This document shows, piece by piece, positions 26,282 through 35,879 of a stretch of DNA of 64,000 nt (positions are counted from its first letter, which is position 1; every line of letters begins with the position of its first letter). This DNA is from Aliivibrio_A sp016764915 (GTDB taxonomy: Bacteria; Pseudomonadota; Gammaproteobacteria; Enterobacterales; Vibrionaceae): NCBI GenBank assembly GCA_965224595.1, contig OZ245058.1, positions 1,736,001 through 1,800,000 of the forward strand, written 5' to 3'. The position numbers were made by a program, and so were the translations under genes. The notes under the pieces were generated by a model. That model saw only the letters and a program-made list of their open reading frames with translations, did no database searches and was not told the DNA's origin.

Positions 26282-27084
26282 TGAGATAATTTCTCCTGAA
26301 ATTGTGCGGTGACGTCAGATGATTGATAACAACGATTCGAAATTTTCAACACCGGGACAATACCCATTAACGCATTAGTCATAAATACTTCATCAGCTCG
26401 ATAAAGATCATCAAGATCTGCTTCTATTACCTTAACGTTGATATTGAGTTGCGAAGCAAAGCAAATAATTTGGGCTCGTAGTATACCTGCTACTCCCGCT
26501 TGATTTAACATAGAGGTGTAAAGAATTCGATTTTTCACCCAGAATAAGTTGGAAGCAGATGTTTCTATCACGTTGTTGGCAATATCTAATACAACACAGT
26601 CATCAAAACCTAATGATGAGATCTCCTGTTTAATCAACACTTGTTCCAAGCGATTATTGTGCTTTAATCCAGCCAATAGTGGATTAATCCCAATTTGAGT
26701 TTTGCAAACACCGAGCTCAACGCCCACTCTTTGCCATTGCAGGTAGTGCTCTGGATAATCAAATGCCGATATAACGACTTGAGTATCGCAACAACCTTCA
26801 CTCGCATAACCTCTACCACCAGAGCCTCGGCTTAAAAGGATCTTAAGCCCCATTAATGGTTTATTCTTTTCAATCAGTTGATTGGCCCATTGTTCAACCT
26901 TATCCCAATCGGGAGAGACAATCGCAAGCTTAGTTGTTGTATGCTGCAATCTTTCAAGATGTTGCTGCCAGAATTGAATCTTACCTTTTTTAACTAACAT
27001 GGTGGTAAAACAGCCATCGCCATACTGAAAGGAGCGATCAGATACGTTAGTCGTCTGCTGTTTGCAACCATTAATGAGATACAT
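26275..27084 (-). CDS. pabC: Aminodeoxychorismate lyase
   Basis: A 269-residue fold-type IV PLP enzyme that makes 4-aminobenzoate for folate. The PLP lysine is K141 in GLKHNNRLEQVL, and the phosphate-binding region TSASNLFWV and VAGILRAQII are present. It is separated from fabF by a strong terminator, so it may have its own promoter or rely on read-through. Confidence 0.92.
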   Translation of the reverse strand: MYLINGCKQQTTNVSDRSFQYGDGCFTTMLVKKGKIQFWQQHLERLQHTTTKLAIVSPDWDKVEQWANQLIEKNKPLMGLKILLSRGSGGRGYASEGCCDTQVVISAFDYPEHYLQWQRVGVELGVCKTQIGINPLLAGLKHNNRLEQVLIKQEISSLGFDDCVVLDIANNVIETSASNLFWVKNRILYTSMLNQAGVAGILRAQIICFASQLNINVKVIEADLDDLYRADEVFMTNALMGIVPVLKISNRCYQSSDVTAQFQEKLSQC

Positions 27085-27100
27085 CCCTCTCTCCTTCCAT

Positions 27101-27134
27101 AAAAAAGCGGCTTGATGTAATACACCAAACCGCT
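27101..27134 (-). terminator. Terminator after fabF
   Basis: On the minus strand a 13-bp stem (AGCGGTTTGGTGT / ACATCAAGCCGCT, with G-T pairs) and a 3-nt loop are followed by TTTTTT. It marks the end of the fatty-acid gene cluster before pabC. Confidence 0.8.
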
Positions 27135-27162
27135 GATTATAATTTATTTTGCTGTTATTTGA

Positions 27163-28401
27163 TTATATCTTTTTAAAGATAAGTGCACCGTTAGTGCCAC
27201 CAAAGCCAAATGAGTTACATACTGCGTATTCTAGACTAGCTTGACGAGCCTCACCAGGAACATAATCTAAATCACAACCTTCATCTGGGTTATCTAGATT
27301 GATGGTTGGTGGAACCGCCTGGTCAACCAAACTCATCGCAGTAATAATCGCTTCCACCGAGCCGGCTGCACCCAAAAGGTGTCCAGTCATTGATTTTGTC
27401 GAAGAGATCATTACGCTATTTGCGGCGTCACCTAAAGCGCGTTTGATACCTAGGGTTTCTGCAATATCACCAGTAGGTGTCGAAGTACCATGTGCATTAA
27501 TATAACCAATTTTATCAGTGCTTATACCCGCGTCACGAATCGCCGCTTCCATTGCTAATGCGCCACCTGAACCATCAGCACTTGGCGAAGTCATGTGATA
27601 CGCATCGCCGCTCATACCAAAGCCAACTAATTCACAATAGATTTTAGCGCCACGAGCTTTAGCATGTTCATACTCTTCAACTACCATCATGCCAGCACCA
27701 TCACCCAGCACAAAACCATCACGGTCTTTATCCCATGGACGAGAAGCGGCTTGTGGATCATCATTTCGTGATGAGAGTGCTTTAGCAGCAGCAAACCCCC
27801 CCATACCTAATGGTGTTGAAGCTTTCTCTGCACCACCAGCCAGCATTGCATCCGCGTCACCATAAGCGATCATACGCGCAGCATGACCAATATTATGAAG
27901 ACCTGTTGTACAGGCTGTTGAGATTGCGATGTTTGGACCACGCAAACCATGCATGATAGACATGTGACCTGCGATCATATTAACGATAGTCGAAGGGACA
28001 AAAAATGGGCTGATCTTACGAGGGCCTTTGTCTACCAGAGCTTGGTGTGCAGTTTCAATTAAACCAAGACCACCAATACCAGAACCAATAGCAACACCTA
28101 CTCTATGAGCATTTGCTTCGTTAATTTCAATACCAGAATCTTTAAATGCCTGCGTTCCTGCTGCTACACCATACTGGATGAACAGATCCATTTTTCGAGC
28201 ATCTTTCTTAGTCATATACTCTTCGCAGTTAAAGTCTTTGACCAAACCTGCAAACTTAGTACTAAAATGGGTGGTATCAAAATGTTCGATGTTGCTGATA
28301 CCGCTTTGGCCGGCTAGGAGTGCTTTCCACGATGCTTCAACGGTATTGCCCACCGGTGAGAGCATACCCATGCCTGTGATTACTACACGACGCTTGGACA
28401 A
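27163..28401 (-). CDS. fabF: Beta-ketoacyl-ACP synthase II
   Basis: A 412-residue thiolase-fold condensing enzyme that elongates acyl-ACP with malonyl-ACP. The active-site Cys164 is in STACTTGLHN; the two histidines lie in INAHGTSTPTGD and SMTGHLLGAAG. It sits downstream of acpP, separated by a terminator-like hairpin that may reduce its expression relative to the abundant carrier protein. Confidence 0.96.
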   Translation of the reverse strand: MSKRRVVITGMGMLSPVGNTVEASWKALLAGQSGISNIEHFDTTHFSTKFAGLVKDFNCEEYMTKKDARKMDLFIQYGVAAGTQAFKDSGIEINEANAHRVGVAIGSGIGGLGLIETAHQALVDKGPRKISPFFVPSTIVNMIAGHMSIMHGLRGPNIAISTACTTGLHNIGHAARMIAYGDADAMLAGGAEKASTPLGMGGFAAAKALSSRNDDPQAASRPWDKDRDGFVLGDGAGMMVVEEYEHAKARGAKIYCELVGFGMSGDAYHMTSPSADGSGGALAMEAAIRDAGISTDKIGYINAHGTSTPTGDIAETLGIKRALGDAANSVMISSTKSMTGHLLGAAGSVEAIITAMSLVDQAVPPTINLDNPDEGCDLDYVPGEARQASLEYAVCNSFGFGGTNGALIFKKI

Positions 28402-28450
28402 GATTAAATTCTCCGGAAATTGTTTTAATAGATAGGGGATATAACGATAT

Positions 28451-28482
28451 AAAAACTCAGGCGGTCAAGGAGACCGCCTGGG
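28451..28482 (-). terminator. Attenuator-like hairpin between acpP and fabF
   Basis: A 9-bp stem CAGGCGGTC / GACCGCCTG with loop TCCTT; on the minus strand it is followed by AGTTTTTATA. It may partly terminate after acpP or protect its mRNA. Confidence 0.75.
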
Positions 28483-28490
28483 ATTGTGTC

Positions 28491-28724
28491 TTACTGTGCG
28501 CTAGTAACGTAGTCAATAGCAGCTTGAACAGTTGTGATTTTCTCAGCTTCTTCGTCTGGAATTTCAGTGTCAAACTCTTCTTCAAGAGCCATAACTAGCT
28601 CAACTGTGTCAAGAGAATCAGCACCTAGGTCGTCAACAAATGAAGCTTCGTTTTTAACTTCTGCTTCGTCTACACCAAGTTGCTCAATAATGATTTTTTT
28701 TACGCGTTCGATGATGTCGCTCAT
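28491..28724 (-). CDS. acpP: Acyl carrier protein
   Basis: A 77-residue, very acidic carrier of growing acyl chains. The phosphopantetheine serine is S37 in GADSLDTVEL. The start at 28724 is chosen because the protein then begins MSDIIERVKK as in other ACPs, with AAGGAAAAG upstream; the longer frame is not needed. It lies between fabG and fabF as in E. coli. Confidence 0.97.
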   Translation of the reverse strand: MSDIIERVKKIIIEQLGVDEAEVKNEASFVDDLGADSLDTVELVMALEEEFDTEIPDEEAEKITTVQAAIDYVTSAQ

Positions 28725-28892
28725 TTTTTCTTTTCCTTCACAGAGTCGCTGAATATGCGATATTTGCTGTATTTTATTCAAAAATTAGAAAGTTGCAAGT
28801 GCCTGTGAGCTGGTCGAACCACGAAATGGAATGTAACCCGCCAACAAATAGCTCTAATTTGACCTAAATCACAGGTCAATCAACCTTCCAGC

Positions 28893-29627
28893 TTAAACCA
28901 TGTACATTCCACCATTTACATGCAGAGTTTCACCTGTAATGTAAGCGGCTTCTGGTGACACTAAAAATGCAACTGCTGCTGCAATTTCTTTTGGATCGCC
29001 TAGACGACCAGCTGGTACTGCTGATAGTGTCGCAGCTCGTTGCTCATCATTCAAGGCTTTCGTCATATCAGTTTCAATAAATCCAGGTGATACAGTATTG
29101 ACCGTAATACCACGAGATGCAACTTCTCGGGCTAATGACTTAGTAAAACCGATAACTCCAGCTTTCGCTGCAGCATAATTGGTTTGTCCCGCATTGCCCA
29201 TAGTTCCAACAACTGAACCAACATTCACAATGCGTCCACAACGCTTTTTCATCATGCCACGCATCACCGCTTTTGAAAGGCGGAAAATAGAGGTTAGATT
29301 GGTATCCATAATATCTTGCCATTCATCATCTTTCATACGCATCAGCAAGTTATCACGGGTAATACCCGCATTATTAATTAAGATGTCTAACTCACCAAAT
29401 TCTGCTTTGATGCTTTTAATCACGTCATTAACAGAGTCTGCTGATGTGACATTTAGCGCCATACCTTTACCATTCTCACCAAGGTAACAACTGATAGCTT
29501 CAGCGCCACTCTCAGAAGTTGCAGTACCGATAACGGTTGCACCGCGCTCGACAAGCAGTTCAGCAATAGCACGACCTATACCACGGCTAGCGCCTGTTAC
29601 TAGTGCAATTTGACCATTTAGGCTCAT
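28893..29627 (-). CDS. fabG: 3-oxoacyl-ACP reductase
   Basis: A 244-residue short-chain dehydrogenase that reduces beta-ketoacyl-ACP with NADPH. It has the cofactor loop TGASRGIG (11-18), NNAG at 85-88, and the catalytic triad S138, Y151 and K155 (YAAAK). It lies 20 nt downstream of fabD. Confidence 0.96.
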   Translation of the reverse strand: MSLNGQIALVTGASRGIGRAIAELLVERGATVIGTATSESGAEAISCYLGENGKGMALNVTSADSVNDVIKSIKAEFGELDILINNAGITRDNLLMRMKDDEWQDIMDTNLTSIFRLSKAVMRGMMKKRCGRIVNVGSVVGTMGNAGQTNYAAAKAGVIGFTKSLAREVASRGITVNTVSPGFIETDMTKALNDEQRAATLSAVPAGRLGDPKEIAAAVAFLVSPEAAYITGETLHVNGGMYMV

Positions 29628-29647
29628 TACATTTCCCCTTTTAAAAA

Positions 29648-30571
29648 TTACTTAGCCGCTTCTAAACCAGCAGGGGTATTAACCGCGGCTGCACTTAATG
29701 AGCGCTTGATACGTTTAGTAAGACCCGTTAACACTTTACCTGGCCCCATTTCAAATAGTTGCTCAACCCCTTCAGCTGCCATTTTTTCCACCGTTTCAGT
29801 CCAACGAACGGGGCTATGTAGTTGGCGAACCAACGCTTGTTTAATCAATTCAGGATCCGTTTGTGCAATCACATCTACATTATTGATTACTGCAATTTGA
29901 GGTGTATTAAATGTTATCTCTGTCAGTTTTTCTGCCAATTTATCAGCAGCAGGTTTCATTAATGCACAATGAGATGGCACCGATACAGGTAAAGGAAGTG
30001 CACGTTTTGCACCCGCTTCTTTACATAGAACTCCAGCACGCTCAACTGCGTCTTTATTACCAGCAATAACAACTTGACCCGGTGAGTTAAAATTCACAGG
30101 TGAAACGACCTCTCCTTGAGCGGCTTGCTCACACGCTTTCGCTATCGAGTCATTATCAAGCCCGATAATCGCATACATAGCACCAATACCCGCAGGCACA
30201 GCTTGTTGCATTAATTGCCCACGCAGTTCGACCAGTTTTAATGCTTCTTTAAAATCGATAACTCCAGCACAAACCAGTGCGGAATACTCACCTAAACTGT
30301 GTCCAGCGATAACGGTTGGTTGTGCTAGACCTTGCTCTTTCCAAACACGCCAGATAGCGACAGAAGCCGCTAGCAAAGCAGGTTGAGTGCGAAAGGTTTC
30401 ATTTAAATCTTCTACTGGACCATTTTGGATTAACGACCATAAGTCATAACCAAGGGCATCTGATGCCTCTGCAAATGTGTTATTCACACTCTCGAATTGT
30501 TGCGCTAACTCTGCAAGCATACCAATAGCTTGAGAGCCTTGGCCTGGAAATACAATTGCAAACTTACTCAT
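29648..30571 (-). CDS. fabD: Malonyl-CoA:ACP transacylase
   Basis: A 307-residue acyltransferase loading malonate on ACP. The nucleophile is S92 in AGHSLGEYSAL, with the catalytic His in SVPSHCALM and an early QGSQ loop (FPGQGSQAIGM). It lies 13 nt after fabH. Confidence 0.96.
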   Translation of the reverse strand: MSKFAIVFPGQGSQAIGMLAELAQQFESVNNTFAEASDALGYDLWSLIQNGPVEDLNETFRTQPALLAASVAIWRVWKEQGLAQPTVIAGHSLGEYSALVCAGVIDFKEALKLVELRGQLMQQAVPAGIGAMYAIIGLDNDSIAKACEQAAQGEVVSPVNFNSPGQVVIAGNKDAVERAGVLCKEAGAKRALPLPVSVPSHCALMKPAADKLAEKLTEITFNTPQIAVINNVDVIAQTDPELIKQALVRQLHSPVRWTETVEKMAAEGVEQLFEMGPGKVLTGLTKRIKRSLSAAAVNTPAGLEAAK

Positions 30572-30584
30572 GATTTATTCCTAT

Positions 30585-31535
30585 TTAAAACTTCACTAAG
30601 GCTGAGCCCCAAGTAAACCCGCCACCAAAAGCTTCAAGCAGAAGCATCTGGCCACGTTGAATTCTGCCATCACGTACCGCTTCATCTAAAGCTGTTGGCA
30701 CAGTTGCTGCTGAGGTATTCCCGTGACGATCTAAAGTCACGACAACTTGTTCCATTGGCATTGATAATTTTTTTGCCGTTGCGGTGATAATTCTTAAATT
30801 AGCTTGATGTGGTATTAACCAGTCTAGCTCAGATTTATCCATATTATTTTTCGCTAACGTCTCTTTTACTACGTTAGACAGTTGAGTCACTGCTACTTTA
30901 AACACTTCATTACCCGCCATTGCCAACCAAGCATCATCTTCATGATCTCTGGTCGGTACTGGAAGTGCTAACAATTTACCAAAACGGCCATCAGCATGAA
31001 GATGGGTAGAGATAATACCCTGCTCTTCTGTTGCACCTAACACGACAGCACCAGCCCCATCACCAAACAAAATATAGGTGGCACGGTCTGTCGGATCGCA
31101 TGTATGTGATAGCGTATCAGAACCAATAACTAAAACATGTTTAGCCATTCCTGTTTTTATGTGCTGATCAGCAATACTCAGCGCATACACAAACCCAGAA
31201 CAAGCGGCGGAAATATCAAATGCAGGGCAACTTCTAATGCCTAACATTCCTTGAACTTCACACGCTGATGATGGAAAAGTATGCGTCGCGGTACTCGTTG
31301 CGACGATGATCAAATCAATATCATGTTTGTCGATACCCGACATCTCAATAGCATTAATCGATGCTTGATATGCCATCATTGAGACTGTTTCTGTATCGTC
31401 AGCGATACGGCGCTCACGAATACCAGTGCGAGTGACTATCCACTCATCACTTGTTTCTACCATTTTTTCCAGATCTGCGTTGGTTCGCACCTGGGTTGGC
31501 AAATAGCTACCTGTTCCAAGAATCTTGCTATTCAT
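30585..31535 (-). CDS. fabH: Beta-ketoacyl-ACP synthase III
   Basis: A 316-residue condensing enzyme that starts fatty acid synthesis from acetyl-CoA and malonyl-ACP. Active-site Cys112 is in SAACSGFVYAL, followed by the His and Asn in IPHQANLRI and RHGNTSAATVP. It lies 5 nt after plsX. Confidence 0.96.
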   Translation of the reverse strand: MNSKILGTGSYLPTQVRTNADLEKMVETSDEWIVTRTGIRERRIADDTETVSMMAYQASINAIEMSGIDKHDIDLIIVATSTATHTFPSSACEVQGMLGIRSCPAFDISAACSGFVYALSIADQHIKTGMAKHVLVIGSDTLSHTCDPTDRATYILFGDGAGAVVLGATEEQGIISTHLHADGRFGKLLALPVPTRDHEDDAWLAMAGNEVFKVAVTQLSNVVKETLAKNNMDKSELDWLIPHQANLRIITATAKKLSMPMEQVVVTLDRHGNTSAATVPTALDEAVRDGRIQRGQMLLLEAFGGGFTWGSALVKF

Positions 31536-31540
31536 GAAGA

Positions 31541-32566
31541 CTAATAATGCCTCTCAAGTAAAACGGTTTCCAAACGGTCACTGATTCGACTGGGAATCTG
31601 TCGTTTAACCTCGTGAACCGCCTCTCCAATTGCATTAATAAATGCAGTTACATCAGCACTGCCGTGACTCTTTATTACAATGCCACGCAATCCTATCAGA
31701 CTTGCACCATTGTACTGGTCGGGGTTCAGCTTTTTGAAATTACTCATTAAATCTTTAAACAACCATTTTGCAATAAGTTGCTTAAATGGCGAGTTCGAAA
31801 GTTGAGATTTTAATTGCTCAAGAAAAAGATGAGCAACCCCTTCACTGCTTTTTAAACAAACATTACCGACAAAGCCTTCACAGACAATCACATCAGCACG
31901 GTCATTATAGAGTTGGTCACCTTCTACATAGCCAATATAATTAATTTCTGAACAGTTAGATAACATCTCAGAGCACCGTTTGACGAGATCGTTACCTTTG
32001 ATCTCCTCTTCGCCAATATTCAAAAGAGCAACTTTAGCTTTACGCCCTAACTCTTGCTCTGCCAGCTCAGCGCCCATCACTGCAAATTGAAACAGTGAGT
32101 CGGCATCACACGATGCATTCGCACCTAGATCTAATAACCACGTTTTCTTCCCTGACTTAGTTGGCAGTGCAGAGATCAACGCTGGTCTTTCTACGCCAGG
32201 AAGTTGTTTTAGAGTAAAACGTGAGAGTGCCATTAGTGCACCCGTGTTACCACCACTTACACAAGCATCAGCAGCCCCTTCGGCGACGAGATCTAAAGCT
32301 AACCTCATTGAGGTACCTTTACTATGCCTTAATGCTTGAGACGGACGTGTAGAGTTATCAATAACACTGTCACTGTGTACTATGGTAAGTCGAGAGGTGT
32401 CGAGATGATTTAAACGTGTCAGATGCTCAGTAATCTCAGAATGATTACCGATAACGGATATTTTTAGCTCAGGGAATAGTGACAATGCCTGCACGATGGC
32501 AGGCACTGTAACGCAAGGACCGAAGTCCCCGCCCATCGCATCAACTGCAATGGAAGGATTCAACAA
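31541..32566 (-). CDS. plsX: Phosphate acyltransferase PlsX
   Basis: A 341-residue enzyme making acyl-phosphate from acyl-ACP for phospholipid synthesis. Conserved segments include VDAMGGDFGP, CVSGGNTGALMALS and VCEGFVGNVCLKS. The start is TTG at 32566, supported by AAGG 7 nt upstream; no in-frame ATG precedes the conserved VDAMGGD. Confidence 0.94.
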   Translation of the reverse strand: MLNPSIAVDAMGGDFGPCVTVPAIVQALSLFPELKISVIGNHSEITEHLTRLNHLDTSRLTIVHSDSVIDNSTRPSQALRHSKGTSMRLALDLVAEGAADACVSGGNTGALMALSRFTLKQLPGVERPALISALPTKSGKKTWLLDLGANASCDADSLFQFAVMGAELAEQELGRKAKVALLNIGEEEIKGNDLVKRCSEMLSNCSEINYIGYVEGDQLYNDRADVIVCEGFVGNVCLKSSEGVAHLFLEQLKSQLSNSPFKQLIAKWLFKDLMSNFKKLNPDQYNGASLIGLRGIVIKSHGSADVTAFINAIGEAVHEVKRQIPSRISDRLETVLLERHY

Positions 32567-32575
32567 GGATAAACC

Positions 32576-32746
32576 TTACTTGTTGATAACCTTGCGGCCA
32601 CGGTAGAAACCGTCAGCTGTGATATTGTGACGAAGGTGAGTTTCGCCACTTGTTGAATCTACAGAAAGTGCTTCAGTAGTCAACGCATCGTGTGAACGAC
32701 GCATACCACGGTGTGAGCGTGATTTTTTGCTTTTTTGTACAGCCAT
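32576..32746 (-). CDS. rpmF: 50S ribosomal protein L32
   Basis: A 56-residue basic protein (MAVQKSKKSRSHRGMRRS, ending FYRGRKVINK) typical of bacterial L32. The metal-binding cysteines found in some L32 proteins are absent. It lies between yceD (11 nt) and plsX (9 nt), the usual gammaproteobacterial order. Confidence 0.96.
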   Translation of the reverse strand: MAVQKSKKSRSHRGMRRSHDALTTEALSVDSTSGETHLRHNITADGFYRGRKVINK

Positions 32747-32757
32747 GGATTTTACTC

Positions 32758-33282
32758 CTAATTATCTTGCTTTAAATTTTTTAAAACATCAAAGGGATTC
32801 GGTTTCTCTTCCTCTTCAGGAATTTCGCCAAATACCAGATTGTTCGATTTAATCTGACAGTCTTCAACATCGTGCATCGGTATTTGAGGCAACGCTAATA
32901 AGAATTCATCTTCGATAAGATTTATAACATCTAATTCACCGAATTCATTTAAATCTACTAACTCATACTCTTCAGGTACAAGCTCTGCCTTTTCATCGCT
33001 ATAGAAAGGCGTGCAGACAAACGATACATCACAGTGATGTTCGAAGTTTTCATTACAGCGTTGACATTCCAACGATACCTGTACGTTAGCTTTACCAGAG
33101 ATAACGTTAAGTCGTTGTTCATCAACCTTGAACGACAGTGTGACATCAGAGTCACTTTTTACACCTTCGGTCACATCGGCTAAACGCTTGAAAAGACTGG
33201 CTTGGATGTAACCATCTAAATCATGTCTTTTTTGAGCAGTATGAGCAGGATCAACCGTTCGTGGTAATTTTACCTTTTGCAT
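32758..33282 (-). CDS. yceD: 23S rRNA accumulation protein YceD
   Basis: A 174-residue, acidic DUF177 protein with the conserved CQRCNENFEHHC cysteine cluster and C-terminal NPFDVLKNLK. YceD is linked to 23S rRNA accumulation. It is the first gene of the yceD-rpmF-plsX-fab run and is divergent from maf across 124 nt. Confidence 0.93.
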   Translation of the reverse strand: MQKVKLPRTVDPAHTAQKRHDLDGYIQASLFKRLADVTEGVKSDSDVTLSFKVDEQRLNVISGKANVQVSLECQRCNENFEHHCDVSFVCTPFYSDEKAELVPEEYELVDLNEFGELDVINLIEDEFLLALPQIPMHDVEDCQIKSNNLVFGEIPEEEEKPNPFDVLKNLKQDN

Positions 33283-33406
33283 AGGGCGCGCATATTATCT
33301 TTGTATAGAGTTTTAGTCAAAGAAAAAGGAACAAAATCTTGTGCTTTTTCATCTTATTTTCATGTTATAAATAATATATTGTAATTAATCTATTTCTGGA
33401 CCCCTT

Positions 33407-33991
33407 ATGAAACCTAGGATTATTCTAGCTTCAACCTCTACATTTAGACAATCTATTTTAAAGAAGCTGCAACTGCCTTTTGAATCCATTGCGCCAGATT
33501 GCAATGAAACACCTTATCTGGATGAATCGGCTACTGGCCTAGTCAAACGACTTTCTGAAACCAAGGCACGCTCTTGTCAACAAAACAGTGAACACGCTCT
33601 TATCATCGGTTCCGATCAAGTTTGCGTTATACACAATAACATTGTTGGAAAGCCGCATACTCAAGCTAACGCGATCAAACAACTGATGTCAGCCAGCGGG
33701 CAAGCAGTAACCTTTTATACCGGTCTTTCTCTATACAATACTCAAACGGAACATTGTCAAACCATTTGCGAAACATTCACTGTTCATTTTAGAACATTAA
33801 CGGTAGAGCAAATTCGCTATTACATTGATAAAGAACAGCCCTTAAATTGCGCAGGCAGCTTTATGTGTGAAGGCCTAGGCATTGCACTGTTTGAACGTTT
33901 AGAAGGTAAGGACCCTAACTGCTTAATCGGTCTACCGCTTATTTCACTCATTGATCTTCTTGATAATGAAGGAGTAAAGACACTCAGTTAG
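33407..33991 (+). CDS. Maf-type nucleotide pyrophosphatase (YceF group)
   Basis: A 194-residue Maf protein (ILASTSTFRQSILKKL, IIGSDQVC with the catalytic Asp, and CAGSFMCEGLGIALFERLEG). Its position opposite yceD/rpmF matches E. coli yceF, a 7-methyl-GTP pyrophosphatase thought to remove modified nucleotides. The arginine expected in the first motif is present (FRQS). It converges with the HAD phosphatase with a 1-nt gap. Confidence 0.9.
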   Translation: MKPRIILASTSTFRQSILKKLQLPFESIAPDCNETPYLDESATGLVKRLSETKARSCQQNSEHALIIGSDQVCVIHNNIVGKPHTQANAIKQLMSASGQAVTFYTGLSLYNTQTEHCQTICETFTVHFRTLTVEQIRYYIDKEQPLNCAGSFMCEGLGIALFERLEGKDPNCLIGLPLISLIDLLDNEGVKTLS

Positions 33992-33992
33992 T

Positions 33993-34637
33993 TTACCGCC
34001 GTTTCAACTCAGTAATCGTATCAATTATTGCGATGGGATTATACTGGTTCAGAACATCAGCACAATGAACCCCCCACGTAATGCCAATGACATCAATGTT
34101 GGCATTATTGGCCAACTTCATATCATGGCTGGTATCGCCGATCATTATCGCGTCATGTGGTTCCACATTAAGCTCCGCCAGAATTTCCTTCAACATCAAA
34201 GGATCAGGTTTTGATCGGGTTTCATCCGCACAACGAGAAGTGACAAAACAATGTGCCGTTCCGGACTCTTGCAATACGCGGTCCAAACCATGTCGACTCT
34301 TTCCTGTTGCTACCGCTATTAACTTATTTTGTTGTTGTAACCATGACAACATTGGCAGCACACCATTATACAGAGTGCTTGGAGTAGTATCGTGGGTCAC
34401 AAATTGTTCTTTATAATGCTTAGCCCACGCAGGGAATAGTTCGTTTTCCTGTTCAGAATACAAATGCTCAAAACACTTCTCTAAACTCAAACCAATGACT
34501 TGTTTAAGCTCACCAAAACTGTGTTCAGGCAGCCCACACAATTCAGCGGAGGTAGAGAGGCACGATACAATCCTATCAACAGAATCCATCAACGTGCCAT
34601 CCCAATCAAAAATAACTAACTTATATTTACTAAGCAT
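33993..34637 (-). CDS. HAD-IA family phosphatase (Gph-like)
   Basis: A 214-residue haloacid-dehalogenase phosphatase with all four motifs: FDWDGTLMDS (nucleophile Asp10), AVATGK, the Lys in RSKPDPLML, and MIGDTSHDM. The cap is the small helical type, resembling phosphoglycolate phosphatase; the substrate is not certain. It lies 11 nt downstream of rluC and is probably cotranscribed with it. Confidence 0.85.
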   Translation of the reverse strand: MLSKYKLVIFDWDGTLMDSVDRIVSCLSTSAELCGLPEHSFGELKQVIGLSLEKCFEHLYSEQENELFPAWAKHYKEQFVTHDTTPSTLYNGVLPMLSWLQQQNKLIAVATGKSRHGLDRVLQESGTAHCFVTSRCADETRSKPDPLMLKEILAELNVEPHDAIMIGDTSHDMKLANNANIDVIGITWGVHCADVLNQYNPIAIIDTITELKRR

Positions 34638-34648
34638 TACTACCTCTA

Positions 34649-35596
34649 CTACGCCATCTTTCTCAGCTTTTTCAATGCCAGTTCCAATTTTGTCTCCATC
34701 GGCGCATCGATACTCATCACTTCATCCGTTGTTGGGTGCGTGAATTTAATGTTGGCAGCATGCAAAAATAGCCTATCGAGTCCTACTTTTGCAGTATGCG
34801 CATCGAATCTACGGTCACCATAACGATCATCCCATGCAATCGGATGACCAGTATATTGAGCATGAACACGTATCTGGTGAGTACGTCCAGTAATCGGGCT
34901 TGCTTGTACTAGCGTGGCGTGCTCAAAACGCTCAAGAACTTTAAAGCGAGTTTCTGACTCTTTTCCATTTGGATTAACACGAACAATACTGTTCACTTCA
35001 TTTTTAAGAAGCGGTGCTTCCACTTTTTTGCAAGTAGACTTCCATGCCCCCATCACTAAAGCAAAATAATATTTTTGCACCGTTTTATTTCTAAACTGCT
35101 CTTGTAAACGTCGAAGCGCCGAACGTTTTTTTGCAATCAATAAAATGCCAGAGGTGTCTCTATCAATTCGATGTACTAACTCTAAAAAACGAGCATCAGG
35201 TCGTAAAGCTCTTAACGCTTCTATGACACCAAATTTGAGTCCACTACCACCATGTACCGCGGTACCAGAGGGTTTATTAAGCACTAATAAGACATCATCT
35301 TCATAAATTATGCATTGTTCGAGCTCAGCCACTCGATTTAATTTAGTATTTGGTAACGCCCGCTCGTCAGGTTCAGGTACTTTAACTGGAGGTATGCGAA
35401 CAGTGTCTCCATCCTGTAATTTATATTCTGGTTTGATTCGCCCTTTATTTACTCGAACTTCTCCTTTTCGAATAATTCGGTAAATCATACTTTTAGGAAC
35501 ATTCTTTAATCGAGCACGGAGAAAATTATCAATCCGCTGCCCTGCAAAATCATCGTCAATATCGACAAAATGCACTTTTGGTTTATCATCATTCAT
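34649..35596 (-). CDS. rluC: 23S rRNA pseudouridine synthase RluC
   Basis: A 315-residue enzyme that isomerises uridines 955, 2504 and 2580 (E. coli numbering) of 23S rRNA. It has an N-terminal S4 RNA-binding domain (RIDNFLRARLKNVPKSMIYR) and the catalytic Asp145 in HRIDRDTSG, followed by RTHQIRVH. It is divergent from rne, as in E. coli. Confidence 0.94.
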   Translation of the reverse strand: MNDDKPKVHFVDIDDDFAGQRIDNFLRARLKNVPKSMIYRIIRKGEVRVNKGRIKPEYKLQDGDTVRIPPVKVPEPDERALPNTKLNRVAELEQCIIYEDDVLLVLNKPSGTAVHGGSGLKFGVIEALRALRPDARFLELVHRIDRDTSGILLIAKKRSALRRLQEQFRNKTVQKYYFALVMGAWKSTCKKVEAPLLKNEVNSIVRVNPNGKESETRFKVLERFEHATLVQASPITGRTHQIRVHAQYTGHPIAWDDRYGDRRFDAHTAKVGLDRLFLHAANIKFTHPTTDEVMSIDAPMETKLELALKKLRKMA

Positions 35597-35879
35597 GCGG
35601 CATATTCTACCATGACTTTCCCATCATCGTCCTCAAATAGTCATTATTGGCATTTATTTCTCTTTTTCCGCTTAAGCAGGATTGCTGCTGTATGACCTCC
35701 CTGTTATAGTTGCAGCTGAAAATAAGCCGAGTGCTTGTTTTTTGTGCAAGATGCACAAGCAATCACCAAAACAAAGAATAAACACACAGCTCGTAGACTT
35801 CGATGCCGCATTAGGCGTAAGACATCAAAGGCCATGAGTATTTTTGCTTGTCAACCGCACGCTTTTTTTCGATGTATTT

